A stretch of 64,000 nucleotides of DNA. Origin: Vespula vulgaris (Eukaryota; Arthropoda; Insecta; Hymenoptera; Vespidae). Shown here piece after piece: positions 1 through 12,448 of the stretch (the first letter of the stretch is position 1; each line of letters opens with the position of its first letter). The notes beneath the pieces were generated by a model. The model made no database searches. It had not been told where the DNA came from and worked only from the letters and a program-made list of their open reading frames with translations. The stretch spans positions 2,680,001-2,744,000 of the forward strand of contig NC_066606.1 in NCBI RefSeq assembly GCF_905475345.1. The letters are read 5' to 3'. Position numbers and translations under genes: made by a program.

Positions 1-2699
1 AAAGAGAGAAAAAACGAGAAAATAAGAAGGAGAAAGGAAGAACGATCCTTCCTTCGAAGGCAGACACTCTCTACCGCCCACTTTTCGATTACACGCCACC
101 AAACCTTCTTCCTCACCTCCTCACTTCCTCACCTCCTCACTTCTTCTCTATCTTCTCCTTTCGAAGCAGCTTCACGAATATTCCTTCATACCCCTCCTAC
201 CGTTTCTTTATTCTCGAGATAACTCCGTAGGATATTTAAGGACGGAATAATGAAAAAAAAAAAAAAAGAGAGAGAGAGAGAAAAAATTTATCAGCAACTC
301 TTCGATCGAATTGTCGAGAAATAAATTAGATCGAAAGATGGTGTTAGATATTAATTATAAAATAATTCTTATCTCGTTTATTTCTCCTATATCGTGTAAT
401 AAATATATCCTTTTGTTGTTATTATTATTGTTGTTATTATTATATATACTCTTTTTTTCTTTAATTTTTGCATCGAATTCATCGAATAGAAATATAATAA
501 ATACACAAAGAGAGAGAAAGAGAGAGAGAGAGAGAGTGATTTTGAGAATAAGATACGAATTGAAAGACGTTTTAAATTACTCGATTCTAACGTTTCGTTA
601 GTTTGTAAGTAACTTTGATGAAAATGATAAAGTCCTTGGGATATTCAACGTTCGCTTTTTAACGAAGTTGCTTTTCGAGTAGAGAAGAAGGAGAGAGTAA
701 AGCTCGGTGAGAAGTGTAAAAGTGCGAGTTTATTAACTCGAAAGGAGAGTACAAGTATGGTGGTATGATGATAGTATGTGGTATTCGCGTATGTATATGT
801 TTATAACGTTTCATCTCTTTTAACACATCCAACACGTATCTATGCACCGTAGTACGTCCTATCACCTTTACCTTTATTTCTTACCTGAGAGAGAGTCTTC
901 TACTTACGTAATACATACGTTGACTTTGATGAATTCGTCTTGAGAAAGTACACGACTACGTAAAAGCGCAAACGGCTACGAACGAGCCCCGAACTAATCT
1001 TAGCTCTCGCTTACCTTTCAGGTAAAGTGAAATAGGTGGTGCTCTTGAGTTAAAGAGAATGTGTGTGTGTGTGTATGTGGGTGGATGGTTAGATATGTGA
1101 ACGGAGAAACCGGACCGCAAAACTGTACAAGCATGTATGAGTGTGTGTGTACGTGTACGTATTTATTCGTTAGATGTATAAGAAGAAGAAGAAGAAGAAG
1201 ATGTAAGTGTGAATAGTGTTATCAGGAAGAATAAGAGAGTTAACGCTTCCACGTTAAATACATCAGAGTTTCTCAAACAAACGCTTGATTATATTGATTT
1301 GAGAAGTAGAGTATTTTTGTTCATTAACTAAGTAAGTATGTACATCTAATATAGTAAAATAAATGATCGGTATATTTATTTGTTATATAGTATTTGTAAG
1401 AAATTATCGATAGGTATTGACGAATCGTTTTGTTTATTAATATTTTTTATTAACAGCTTAATTTACATTTCTCTTTCTCATTCTAATTTTTCTTTATCAT
1501 TCCGTATAATATACTGACAAAATGTCAAATACTGATATTTATATTTGTTTAAAATATTTATTAATAATCGTATCGAAGTATTAGAAAATTTTCGATACAT
1601 TATTTGAACGATCGATAAAGCATACAGTTTTAAGACTTTTATCTATTTCTTTTTTATTTTTCAATTTCCCTTTTTTTCTTTTTCAAATTTCATAAAGATC
1701 GAAGTATCATCCGAGACGAAAAAAAAAAGCAGCACTGTGAGAACCGCTGTTCTCTAAACGAAGACGATAAAGTTAACTAAAATTAATTGCTTTTTCGCAC
1801 TTAATCGTAAGATTAATCGTTTTATCTCAGATTTCTTCACACGACGCACTGATTCTACATTTCTTTTTTATGTAAGTTGTGAAATAAGGAAGAAGCGTTG
1901 AATCGTACGAATTCGTTTTAATTCGAATCTTGCGAGACGTCGGTACGATGTAAAAAAAGGCAACTTGAGATTAAAAACAAAAATAAATAAATAAAAAATA
2001 AATAAATAAAAAAATCTTATAACGAGGATATCGAAATATACATATACATTATCGATGGAGTTTATTGTTCTTTTGATTTTGTAGTATATTTGAGATACTA
2101 TAGTCCTTTTTTTCTTTTTTTTTTTTTTTTTTTTTTTTTTAACAGGATCACATATACACATATTCAACGATTATTTGTCCCTCTATTTCCGTGGCTAACG
2201 TCTGTGAGAGTGCCATATGCGTTATTACATTTTCTCAACTAACGATAAAGCAACACATTGGTTGAATAAAACGTAACGAAATTTTATAGAAAAGCTTGGT
2301 ATCTCTATCATATGGTAAAAACAATTTCAAAGAGATATTAATTGATCAGTCTATATGGATACAGTTATTCAATATTAAAAAGCGTATAAATACACCATCG
2401 CCCGAGAAATATTATTTAATTGTGGATGAAAAAAAAAGAAAAGAAAAAAGAAAGAAAGAAAGAGAGAAAAAGAAAAAAGATATTTAGAAAAATAATGAAA
2501 TGAAAATGGAACTCGTTTTTGTAGAACGACACGTAACAATCGTTACGTATTGAAATTTAATATCAAATGCGTTCAAAGTTATGTTAACTCGATTAAATGT
2601 TATTATTAATATATTTCGTGAGAATGAATAGAACTGATAAGTAAAATATTTTATCTTTTTCTCGTCTCGATGCTTCTATTTTATTTTATCTTCTTCTTT

Positions 2700-2730
<31 letters not shown>

Positions 2731-3080
2731 AAAATAAAGAAAAAAGGAAAATAAGGTAATAGATACTTCTTACGAAACTATATTGAAAAATTGAAACTCG
2801 TCGTTCTTTTAAAAATTTATATATAATGTATGTGTGTGTAAGAAAATCAAATATCTTAAGAGACAGATATACACGTATGAAGTATTTATAAATGCTTTTT
2901 ATAACGTCTGAACTAGCTCTCGAAATTATTCGTGTTACTTCATACTGTGTCACTGTGTCATATAAGAAATGACGGAATTTTTCTTTTACTTTTTCCGTTT
3001 CCCTTTTTGCCACATCGAGAGTAGATATTTTTGAAGAAATTATACATAGCTCGACGAATCAATTTGCTTTCCCTTCACAT
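1..3080. other. Non-coding A+T-rich stretch, no gene seen
   Basis: Opens with a purine run and a CCTCAC/CTTCCTCA tandem (106-146). Later content is (TTATTG)n near 413-447, (AG)n at 514-536, (GT)n at 1063-1076, (AAG)n at 1180-1201 and poly-T at 2107-2140 and 2700-2724. Two 5' splice-site matches on the - strand occur near 880 (CTCAG/GTAAGAA) and 1012 (AAAG/GTAAGCG), with no open frame to support exons. The complex part at 600-1040 is CpG-bearing but unremarkable. Confidence 0.6.
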
Positions 3081-3194
3081 CACTGTACAGAGCGTGTTCC
3101 AAAAATTAATCGTCTATTTAAAAAAAAAAGTCGGACAAATTAAAAAAAGAGAAATAAAAATAAATTTAATAATAATAATATAATAATAATAAAT

Positions 3195-3307
3195 CAAATG
3201 ACGATAAAATATTAACCAAAGTATGCAAATAATAATAATAATAATAATAAAATAACAAATTAAATGTTAATTGAAAAAGTTAAATGTCAATGAAATACTT
3301 GTTACCA

Positions 3308-3368
<61 letters not shown>

Positions 3369-3379
3369 TAATAATAAAT
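3195..3379. repeat. (AAT)n-rich degenerate array
   Basis: A long (AAT)n at 3308-3379 is preceded by shorter (AAT)n at 3168-3191 and 3227-3250. AAATCAAATGACG, AAATTAAATG and AAATCAAATAG words recur between them, so an older unit with an AAT core seems to have been duplicated. No gene. Confidence 0.6.
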
Positions 3380-3972
3380 CAAATAGATTCGTATAATACA
3401 AAATGTAAAAAAAAAAAGAAACTTCACCGACAACTCCTTTAATGATATTTATATCAATAAAAAAATCGAAAAACTATGAAGTGTCGTATCGAAAGAAAAT
3501 AGATTTAAAAATCTTCCTTATATTAAATCTCGAAAAACTTTGAAAGAGTTCTCTTTTAACTTCTTCGATATATTTGTACGTGTACATACGTACGTATTGT
3601 ACGTATATGTAACGTACGAACTTAAACATACGTAGTTGTGTAAAAATAAACAAAACGGAAGAAACATAGAGATGCAAAAACGAGCAGCAAACGACGTCGG
3701 ATGTTTATCAAAAAAGAAAAAAAAAAGAAAAAAAGAAAAAAGGAAAGAAAAATGAAAAAGAAGAGACAGAAAAAAAGAACAAAAAAGAAAAGGAAAAAAA
3801 AAGAGTGAGATATGGTCGATCGAGTCGCGTGTGTGTTGTATCGAATATTGACCGAGCGTGAACGTTCTGTCAAGAAGAAAATTCAACGATAAAATGGAGA
3901 ACGGCAAATGGAGGAAGATAGTACGGACAATGTTGAAATGAAAGGTCCGAATTTCATTGGGAAAGCTGAAAT

Positions 3973-4013
<41 letters not shown>

Positions 4014-4066
4014 CGTACATACGAACGTATATACGTACGATATGTACACATAGATACATACATACA

Positions 4067-4097
<31 letters not shown>

Positions 4098-4280
4098 GTA
4101 CATATAGCTATATGTATAGAAAGTTTAAGTATATATTTGTTCCTCTATATTCCGTATTTTCCTTCTATAACTATAGTTGTCGTATTGTCGTTATCGTTCG
4201 AAAAGACAATATTCACTATGGATATTGTAAGCTACATGTGGCAAGTGCTTAGGATAGCAAGTGTGACAATGATAGTGAAG

Positions 4281-4316
<36 letters not shown>

Positions 4317-5520
4317 GTATCATGTAGAAGATGTAGTAAATGATCCATGTAAGTTTCTAACAAGAATAAGAGAGAGAGAGAGAGAGAGTAAGGTATATAT
4401 AGTATCTGTAAACTCGATCCACGTAAATGGTATTTGTAGATTGAACCTATTGTTTCTACAAGTCTCTTTCATTTACAAATATCATTCAGATAAGCTAGAT
4501 AATATTTTAGAACAAATAACAAAACGATAGCAAATTATTACATATATAACTAGGATTAATTCAACGACTATAAAGGATTAAGAAATTTTTCTTTCTTTCT
4601 TTTTTCTTTTCTTTTCTTTTCTTTTCTTTTTCTCTTTTTTTTTCGTTTTTCTTCTCCAAATATTATTTCTTCAACAACGTTTAATTCATAAATTACATTT
4701 TCAAAATTAAAATTTCGTTCACAATTACTATCTCGACGATGGTAAAAATAATATCGCGAAGAAAAAAACGATTATTTCGATTCGTTTGATATATTTAATA
4801 ATTTGTTTGAGTAACTTGATGGATTAACGTTAGGATAAATAATTTTATTTGTACCTAACGCACGCTATATATACAATATATATATATGTATATTGATATT
4901 ACGGGGACGTTATAAGCTAAGTAAGTCAATTTATTCTGATAACGAGGGTTATCTCTTAATTATTGATGAAGGTTTGTCATTGGTAGAAGGAATTGGGGGT
5001 GGGTGGTTATAAAGGGTGGCTGATAATAGTCGAACGTGAGATTTCAGGACAACGGGAGTTTAAAGATCGTCTTTTGTGTATGCGTAAATATACGATTATA
5101 TTATCTATTTTCTTTTTTTTTCAAATAATAATAATGATGATGATGATGATGATGATGATGGATAATAATTTATATCCTTTTCTTTGTCAATCTCATGAAA
5201 TTTAACAATCCTAAAAAAAAGAAATGCATTTGCAAACTTTACTAATGATAATAATAATAACAATAACGATGAGGATAATAATAATGGTGAAACGAAATGT
5301 AAACGAGATACTTATTTGATCATAATGTTTCATTTTGATCGATCGATCGATTGATTTATTTATTTTATTATTAATCCGATGAAGTTGGAAAATCCTTTAA
5401 CAACAATATAATCTACTTTTTGGCTAATGATAATCGAGTCTTTCTCTAATTGTTTCTCGATAAATACCAACGGAGAGAGAAAATGAGAAAGAAAAAGACA
5501 GACATATATACAAAGAGAAA

Positions 5521-5563
<43 letters not shown>

Positions 5564-6554
5564 GAGAGAAAACATTGGAGAAAAACAGTAATGCATCACC
5601 GTGTTGTTAGTTCTGCGAATGTCAGGTTCGCTCGTTAGCCATAAATAAGTATCATAGGTAAACACAATTTTACTTTTTGGTAAACATTTCTTCTGAACGT
5701 ATATCGTTTAAGCGATCTCTTTTTTTTTTTCACGTTAAGATTAATAATAAGGTTAACAATGTAGGGTTAATATCGTCTCGGTTGAATATAAATTTTATAT
5801 ATATATATAGGTGTATATATACATATCTCGTTTATTTGACACTAAGAAGATCGTGCTCGAAATAATTTCAAAGGGAAAGTGGATATATTAGGGCCAACTT
5901 TACTGTGAAATATACCGCAGAGAGGTAACACTGCGAGATATCTCGAGGAACTAACCATTATAAAAACGATTTGCTGAGTCGCACTGTCGTCGTCATGGTT
6001 CTTCTCTTTCTCTCTCTTTCTTTCTCTTTCTCTCTCATTCACTCATTCTCTCTCTCTCTTTCTCTTTTTCTCTCTGTCTCTTTTCGTTCGAATTACTTTT
6101 CTTCTTTCTCAGAATTCTTTGATCTCAGCAGTTAACGTAGAACGAAAAAGAGAAGTTTCGAATGGTTACTATATATATAAAGAATAAAATATAAAGAATC
6201 CTGGTTACATCCGTTCTCAAATGTAATATATTACAAAAAAAGAAAGAAATGAATAAAAAAGAAAATTAATAATCGAGACAGAAAAAGAACGACGGGAAAA
6301 GATAAAGAAAAGAAATATATTCTGAAGAAATGCGAGTATATAGATGATATTTAATAATTCTATGTACTGGTTTTTGATCCATTTTAGATCGTCTAATTTT
6401 TATTTTATTTTTATGTGAGTTTTATATAAATTAGTATGAAATCTATTAAGTTGTTACATCGACTCAAATGTTCGACTATTGTTGATATTATATTCATATT
6501 GTAAAATCGTATATTTCATATGTAATGAACTAATATACATATATACACCTACAA

Positions 6555-6588
<34 letters not shown>

Positions 6589-7905
6589 GTATGTATGTAT
6601 GTATACATGTAAAGAAATACACAATGTATAAATTTTAATAGAAAGTTTAAAGATAAACGTAGATCTATCGTTAGATTCACGAATCATCTATTCCATCCAG
6701 ATATCATTTTTTAAACATTTCTATAAACTTTCCATTGTACGAGCAACTTTTTTTAAATTTTCTATCTTTTTTGTTATTTCAATTATTACAAATATCGTTA
6801 TTTTAATTAAAGCCGGCAAAACGAATCGGATAAAAATATTCTTTTGTATTCTCGTTGGATATATATACATATACATATATATGTGTATATAAACTTTATT
6901 TTTAGTATATAAATTTCGTGTCAATTAATCCAACAATTTTAACATAGTATGTAGATAAATCTCCCAAAAAGGCAGATATACAAATACACATTTGAATTTT
7001 AACAGGCCACATATTTAAATTTAATATTGCTTTTTTCAAATATCCGAAGCGTTTTCACAGAGATTATCTGTTATGTCTATTACAGATTTTTCATGGTGTA
7101 TTAAGAAAATAAAAGGAACGAAAATACAAAGTGAATACATTAAATAAAAACAAAAAAAAAAAAAAAGAAAGAAGTATTCTCTTCCTTTTGAAAGTAGTTC
7201 TATCTTTTTTTCTTTATCGTCGAAACAATTTCGTTTTGTTTTTAAAACTCATTTTACAAGCTAACGAAATTATTATTAAATGCGTTTTGCGTTCTCGTCG
7301 AAGAATCGTTCATTAACGTTTCTCTTTACAGAAATAGCATCAGTATTGAAATTCATTACATCCGAAAATAATAATGAAAATTAGTAATGCTTGCTAGATC
7401 GTATACGTGCGCGCGCGCGTGTGTGTGTGTGTGTATTTCATTACTAAACGGAAGTTCTGTTATTGATTCGTTATAATATTATTATCGGTCGCGATAATGA
7501 CTTTTTGAAATTAACTGTCAAATACGCTCGACATCTTTCTGTTCTTTCTGTCTGTATCTCTCTCCTTTTCTGATCATATATAAATAAAATGAGTAATTAT
7601 CTGTTCATCGATTGTTACTCTATGTTTTCACTCATCTATCGAAATTTATCTCGACGTAAAGAGATAATGAAATTGAAGGAATCATAAAAAAGAATACATA
7701 TAAAAATTTAACATTATAAATTAATTAATTAATTAATAAAATAATAAAAAAGCAAGAGAAAGAATTATACAAAAGGAGAACGTCAAACATTTTCGTATAA
7801 TATCGATTTGATGTAACTTAAAATAATACAAGGTTTTCATATAGTGAGTATATTAAAAATATTTCGAAAGCATCACGAGTAATCATCCGGCAGTATCTAT
7901 ATATA
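3380..7905. other. Non-coding stretch dominated by microsatellites
   Basis: Purine tract 3712-3805, (TA)n/(CATA)n 3965-4115, (AG)n 4281-4313 and 4370-4388, T/C tract 4588-4650, (ATG)n 5134-5163, (GA)n 5521-5555, TC-rich 6001-6080, TA/TG mixture 6535-6612 and GC/GT alternation 7410-7433 (GCGCGCGCGTGTGTG). A donor-like CCATGTAAGTTTC lies at 4346. No open frame is convincing. Confidence 0.6.
4055..4095. repeat. (CATA)n microsatellite
   Basis: Tetranucleotide run preceded by (TA)n at 3985-4012 and GTACGTATAC-type words. It is part of a 130-base compound microsatellite (3965-4115). Confidence 0.95.
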
Positions 7906-8265
7906 CTTTATTTTCTAAAATACATATTTCTCAGAACTAAAAACAGTACAAGGAGACAATATCTCGTACAACGATACTATCTCATTATACTATTTCAAAT
8001 TTCAACCTATACATTTCGAAAGATAAATAATATCAAAATCTGAAAACAAAAATGGCCGAACGATTACTCCGTTTCGTAATTTTATATATCCTTTATTTTC
8101 TAAAATACATAGATCGAAATTAAAAACAGCACAAGGAGACAATATTTCGTACAACGATACTATCTCGTTATACTATTTCAAATTTCAACCTATACATTTC
8201 GAAAGATAAATAATATCAAAATCTGAAAACAAAAATGGCCGAACGATTATACTGTTTCTTAACTT
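7906..8265. repeat. Tandem direct duplication, 185-base unit, two copies of a dispersed repeat
   Basis: CTTTATTTTCTAAAATACAT starts at 7906 and again (without its first C context changing) at 8091. Both copies continue through AAACAG(T/C)ACAAGGAGACAA, a shared CAACGATACTATCTC, and ATTTCGAAAGATAAATAA to ATGGCCGAACGATTA. The copies differ at only a small number of positions, so the duplication is fairly recent. A third, older copy lies at 32780-32917. No open frame or terminal inverted repeat is visible, so the class is unknown. Sequence at 7840-7900 shares a few words and may be an eroded extra copy. Confidence 0.9.
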
Positions 8266-8439
8266 TTGTCAAGAAATGCAATCAATATATCGATCGTTTA
8301 TATTATAAAATACTTGTCGATAATTAATAAAAAAATATTGACGGTAATGGTAGTGATTTTATTTATTTATTTTTTTTCTTTCTTTCCTTTTTTTCTCCCC
8401 TCGAACAAGATAAGTACTTACTTAAATATAATCTCGATC

Positions 8440-8705
8440 AGTTTTCTAACAAGGGCGACGCTTTGTGCACCATGCCAGCAACACTACAGGCAGTCGTCCG
8501 TTGTGTGTCGTATCTTTTAACGTACAACAAGGCTCATTCAATTTTCTTCGTTGGCAAGTTTACAGAGCCGGTCGCGTTATGCAAGGCATATTAATAGGCC
8601 GTCTAGAACGTGGCTCGCATTTACCGGTCGACCTTATAAGCGCCTGGCGCTACTACCTACATAAAACCCACGTACATACAAGGTGTCGCAAAGTAGATAA
8701 ATAAT
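8440..8705. other. Complex non-repetitive island, candidate conserved non-coding element
   Basis: About 260 bases free of simple repeats and less A+T-rich than the flanks lie just after a dispersed repeat. Features include TTATGCAAGGC (octamer-like), a CCGGTCGACC palindrome and GCGCCTGGCGC. One + strand frame stays open from 8465 to 8704, but its first ATG is at 8579, leaving 41 codons (MQGILIGRLERGSH...). The composition is protein-like, but the length is within chance expectation and no domain is recognised. I read it as a likely constrained non-coding block. Alternatives are a small exon or an old transposon fragment. Confidence 0.3.
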
Positions 8706-9246
8706 GTTTCTACGTGCAATTTGTATACGCATAGGTAGATTACATATATGTACGTATACAAAATGTATAAATTTATTTATCGTACTGTATATATGTATAT
8801 CTGTGTGTACGTGTATGTGTGGATATATAGCGAGTATAGCGTGTAATATGCAAATGGTGGATATGCATTCTCAGTAGGATGAAAAAATCATAAGGAAGTG
8901 TCATACGAGAAAATTAATATACCTATACTATTATCTCTACGAACGACTCGTTTCATATCAATTATTTTTGCTATTAATTTTCTATTATTACCGAGGTTGC
9001 TTACTTACTTACTTACTTACTCACTTTACATTTGTTTCTTCTTTTGTGTCGTTCACTTGTGTCGAACGAATTTAATTTAATCTAATTTAAAATTTTATTT
9101 CGTTTCATTTCATTCTTTCCTATCGAACGATCAATGACAAGGGACTTCAGTTAATCGCTTAATTCAATGTGTTATCGTTATTTGGAGCTTTTTTCGTTTC
9201 TCTTGCGAAAAAGAATTTTACAATCGACAACGACGTCTGTATGAAT

Positions 9247-9278
<32 letters not shown>

Positions 9279-10772
9279 CTTATTATTTATCGTATGACAA
9301 ATTAATTTCTAATTTTATGTATTAACACGGTACACCCAGTTTATACGAGAATAGATTCTATTATCTCACACATGCAAGTTACACGCAAACACACATATTC
9401 TACCAACGAATGGATAATCATTATATCCATCCTTTTCTCTGCTTTTTTCTTTTTTCTATCTTCTTTTTTTTTATTTTTTACTTTTTATTGCCGTATCACT
9501 TTATCGTATTTATTTCGAAACGTCGGAAAAATTTCAATAACATTTAAATTAATCTGATTAGAAATAGAGCTCTAATGAGGAGTATATAGTTTCAACAGAT
9601 CAAATAGTTTCTATGAACGATCAAATATATCTATGTATGTATACATGCATGTATATATGTATTTACGCATACATCTTACGTTCCCAATTAATCTTCTCAG
9701 AAATTTGTGATCCGTAAGGGTGGGTTGTACGCGATTTAACGAACCAGCTCGATATTGATTTAGTGTATTCCCAGTGTATATCACGTGAATGAATTACCAC
9801 AGTCGTAAAGCTGCATTCGCTGCATTCAATTAAGTCAACGCTAGAGCAATTGTCAGAGCCAACGAGAGAGCCGCTGCTGCTGCTGTTACTCTGTGTGTGT
9901 GTGTGTGTGTTTGTGTGGATGAGAACGTGGACATTGATGTGGATATAGGTCTGTACTGTAGATTAATATGTAAAATGTGGATACTAAAGCTAAAGATTAA
10001 TTGTTAAGCACGTAAGACTTTTATGAATAGATAAAAAATAAAATGTGTGTGTGTAAGTACGTGTGTGTATGTATAGGTATAGTAAATGTATTAATTCTGC
10101 TAATAAAATATCCCGAAGTTTGAAATAATTCAATCTTAAAGAGACTAATGTAATTTAGTAGGTGAGAATTTGAAGAGAGTGAGAGAGAGAGAGAGGGAGA
10201 GATGATTAATTCATCGATAAAAGATCGAAATTTTTAAAAAAAGCAGAATTTATACTTTCTTTTTCTTCTTTAATACCAAAATGTCATTACGAGATCTCTC
10301 GAACGAACAAGTATATTTTTGTAAGTATAAATTAAAATAGGAAAAGAAAAAAGAAAGAAAGAGAAGACAAATTCGAGAAATTAAAAGGAAATAAACCAAC
10401 ATATAAATAAGAATTCTGCTCTCTCTCTCTCTCTCTCTTTCTCTGTCCTTTCTTTTTTTTATTATATCACAATACAATCTTCTCGAAGTTCGAAATAAAA
10501 ATAATTCTTTACTCCAAATGTGTGATTTAGAAAAAAAAGAAAAAAAAGAATGAATTATTGTTTCGAGCTTATCGAAAATTTATCGATATTTCTCACTGAA
10601 ATATTTTTTTCATCTCTTTCCCGATTAAAAGACACAAGAAGAAAATAAAAAAAAAAAAAGACAGAACGAAAGAAAAAAGAGGAAGAAAGAGAGAACATTA
10701 TCCAATAAATTATTCTAAAAGTTATTTCGAAAATCCGACAAAAATTTCAATTAAAGACGCTTCTCATTCGCG

Positions 10773-10822
<50 letters not shown>

Positions 10823-11095
10823 GAAGAGAATCGAGAGCTTGTTGGGTCGCACGTGCGAGAGAAAGAAAACGAGAGCTTTCACGTCGTGCACAGTAATGTA
10901 CTCGCGTAAACGCACACGCATACACACACACACACATACACAAATAAACAAACAAACACACAGACATACACAGATACAATACAACCATTTGAGACGTGCA
11001 TTCATTGCCGTGCATTATCGTTGCGTGGGTGGAGTGCACTGAAGCTATGAATAGAAAGCAAGTTTAAGGCTACGATGCTACGCGTCAAGTCTCTT

Positions 11096-11127
<32 letters not shown>

Positions 11128-11378
11128 CACATATGTATATAGATACACACAAAATATACACATAAATGTGTATGTATATGTATATATATAGACAGATACA
11201 CGCGTGAAACGAAATGCATGTTCAGACCTTCCTCGACAGATTTACGCGTAGCCTTTAGGAAAACATAAATCATCTCAAAGTTGTGGTAGTAACATTCTGA
11301 CATGGCTAAAACCAGTACGAATAGTTTCCTTAAATGTCATGTAATTGCTTAAGGTGTTACAAGGAACAGACAATTTCC
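8706..11378. other. Non-coding stretch, mixed microsatellites
   Basis: (CTTA)n at 9000-9021, (CATTAT)n at 9247-9275, complex CpG-bearing sequence with (GCT)n at 9780-9890, (GT)n 9893-9911, (GA)n 10180-10202, TC 10419-10442, (AT)22, the CA-rich compound 10910-10980, TC 11091-11112 and CA 11114-11131. Alternating CG/CA/TG steps at 11110-11210 may adopt left-handed DNA. No gene. Confidence 0.6.
10775..10818. repeat. (AT)22 microsatellite
   Basis: Forty-four bases of pure AT, followed by 60 bases of complex DNA and then a compound CA/CAAA tract (10910-10980). Confidence 0.95.
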
Positions 11379-11441
11379 TTGTTAAATCCGACGTCTTCCT
11401 TGAATGCTAATTGAACGTATATTTCTGTTAATATATAGTAC

Positions 11442-11496
<55 letters not shown>

Positions 11497-11800
11497 GTTT
11501 TAATATACATCGTGTGTAATTGTTTACGATCGTATACAAGCAATAATGTCATTGTTAAATCCAACGTCATACTTAAACGACAATTAAACGTATATTATTT
11601 GCGTTAATGCATTTAGTATATTCATTAAGTTTTCTACGTACGACGTAGTTAATCATTTACGATCGTACATATGATGAAAAATTTTCATTGTCAAATACAA
11701 ATTTAATTGTATTTCAATTGCGTCGCTGTATTTATTATATTTCATTAAATCGAATCATTTTTCTTGAACAATGGTAATCGAACGTATATTTGTTTCGTTA
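11379..11800. repeat. Degenerate tandem repeat, three to four copies, one carrying a (TA)25 tract
   Basis: TTGTTAAATCC(G/A)ACGTC starts at 11379 and 11552, with a weaker TTGTCAAATACAA at 11688. ATTGAACGTATAT / ATTAAACGTATAT / ATCGAACGTATAT follow at about 11410, 11583 and 11775. TTTACGATCGTA recurs at about 11523 and 11657. Spacing is irregular (about 173 and 136) because the first copy has expanded (TA)n at 11443-11492. The unit shows no open frame. Confidence 0.7.
11443..11492. repeat. (TA)25 microsatellite
   Basis: Fifty bases of uninterrupted TA sit inside the first copy of the 11.4 kb tandem repeat. Confidence 0.95.
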
Positions 11801-12387
11801 GATTCTAAAGATTAATTTAATGTTTGTTGAGTTTTAGTTAAATGAATTATTGAAATTAACTATCGGATCGATTTTAAATCTTTGCGAGCCGATCAACGAG
11901 AGTATCGTGATTTAATAATTTTTGATTAAATGGACTGTAGTATTGTCAAATATTAATATATTAAACAAATATATAAAAAATGTTTTATATATTCTTGATC
12001 GGAATTTATAATATTTACATACACATATATATATATATACATACAAAAGAATTTGAATTCCAAGTTCGTAATTCCTAAAAATTCGCTGGGATCCAACGAC
12101 AGCAGTTTCGGAGAAGAATAAAATGCTCTCTGTCTTCGACATATTTGAAAAGAGAGAAAGAGAAAAAAGAAAGAAAGGAAAGGAAAGGAAAGGAAAGGAA
12201 AGGAAAAGAAGGAGAAGAAAAAAAAAGAAAAAGATATTTTCCTTCTACCACGAACGTTGAGAGCTACCCCTTACATTCCAATACCTTATTTCCCACTGGA
12301 GAATTGTAAGAGGGACCAAGATGAATTCAGTGACCTACCGTAAAGCGGCACTTTCATGAGTCAACATAACGCGACACGTTCCCATCC

Positions 12388-12448
<61 letters not shown>

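Noticed and set aside
3081..3115. GTACAGAGCGTGTTCCAAAA resembling the end of a mariner-type element
   Set aside because: Only a loose resemblance; no matching inverted end and no transposase trace nearby. A similar word near 38803 is equally isolated.
3518..4087. 189-codon - strand frame
   Set aside because: It reads through (CATA)n, (TA)n and a purine tract (poly-Tyr/Met/Cys and Phe runs); no credible protein.
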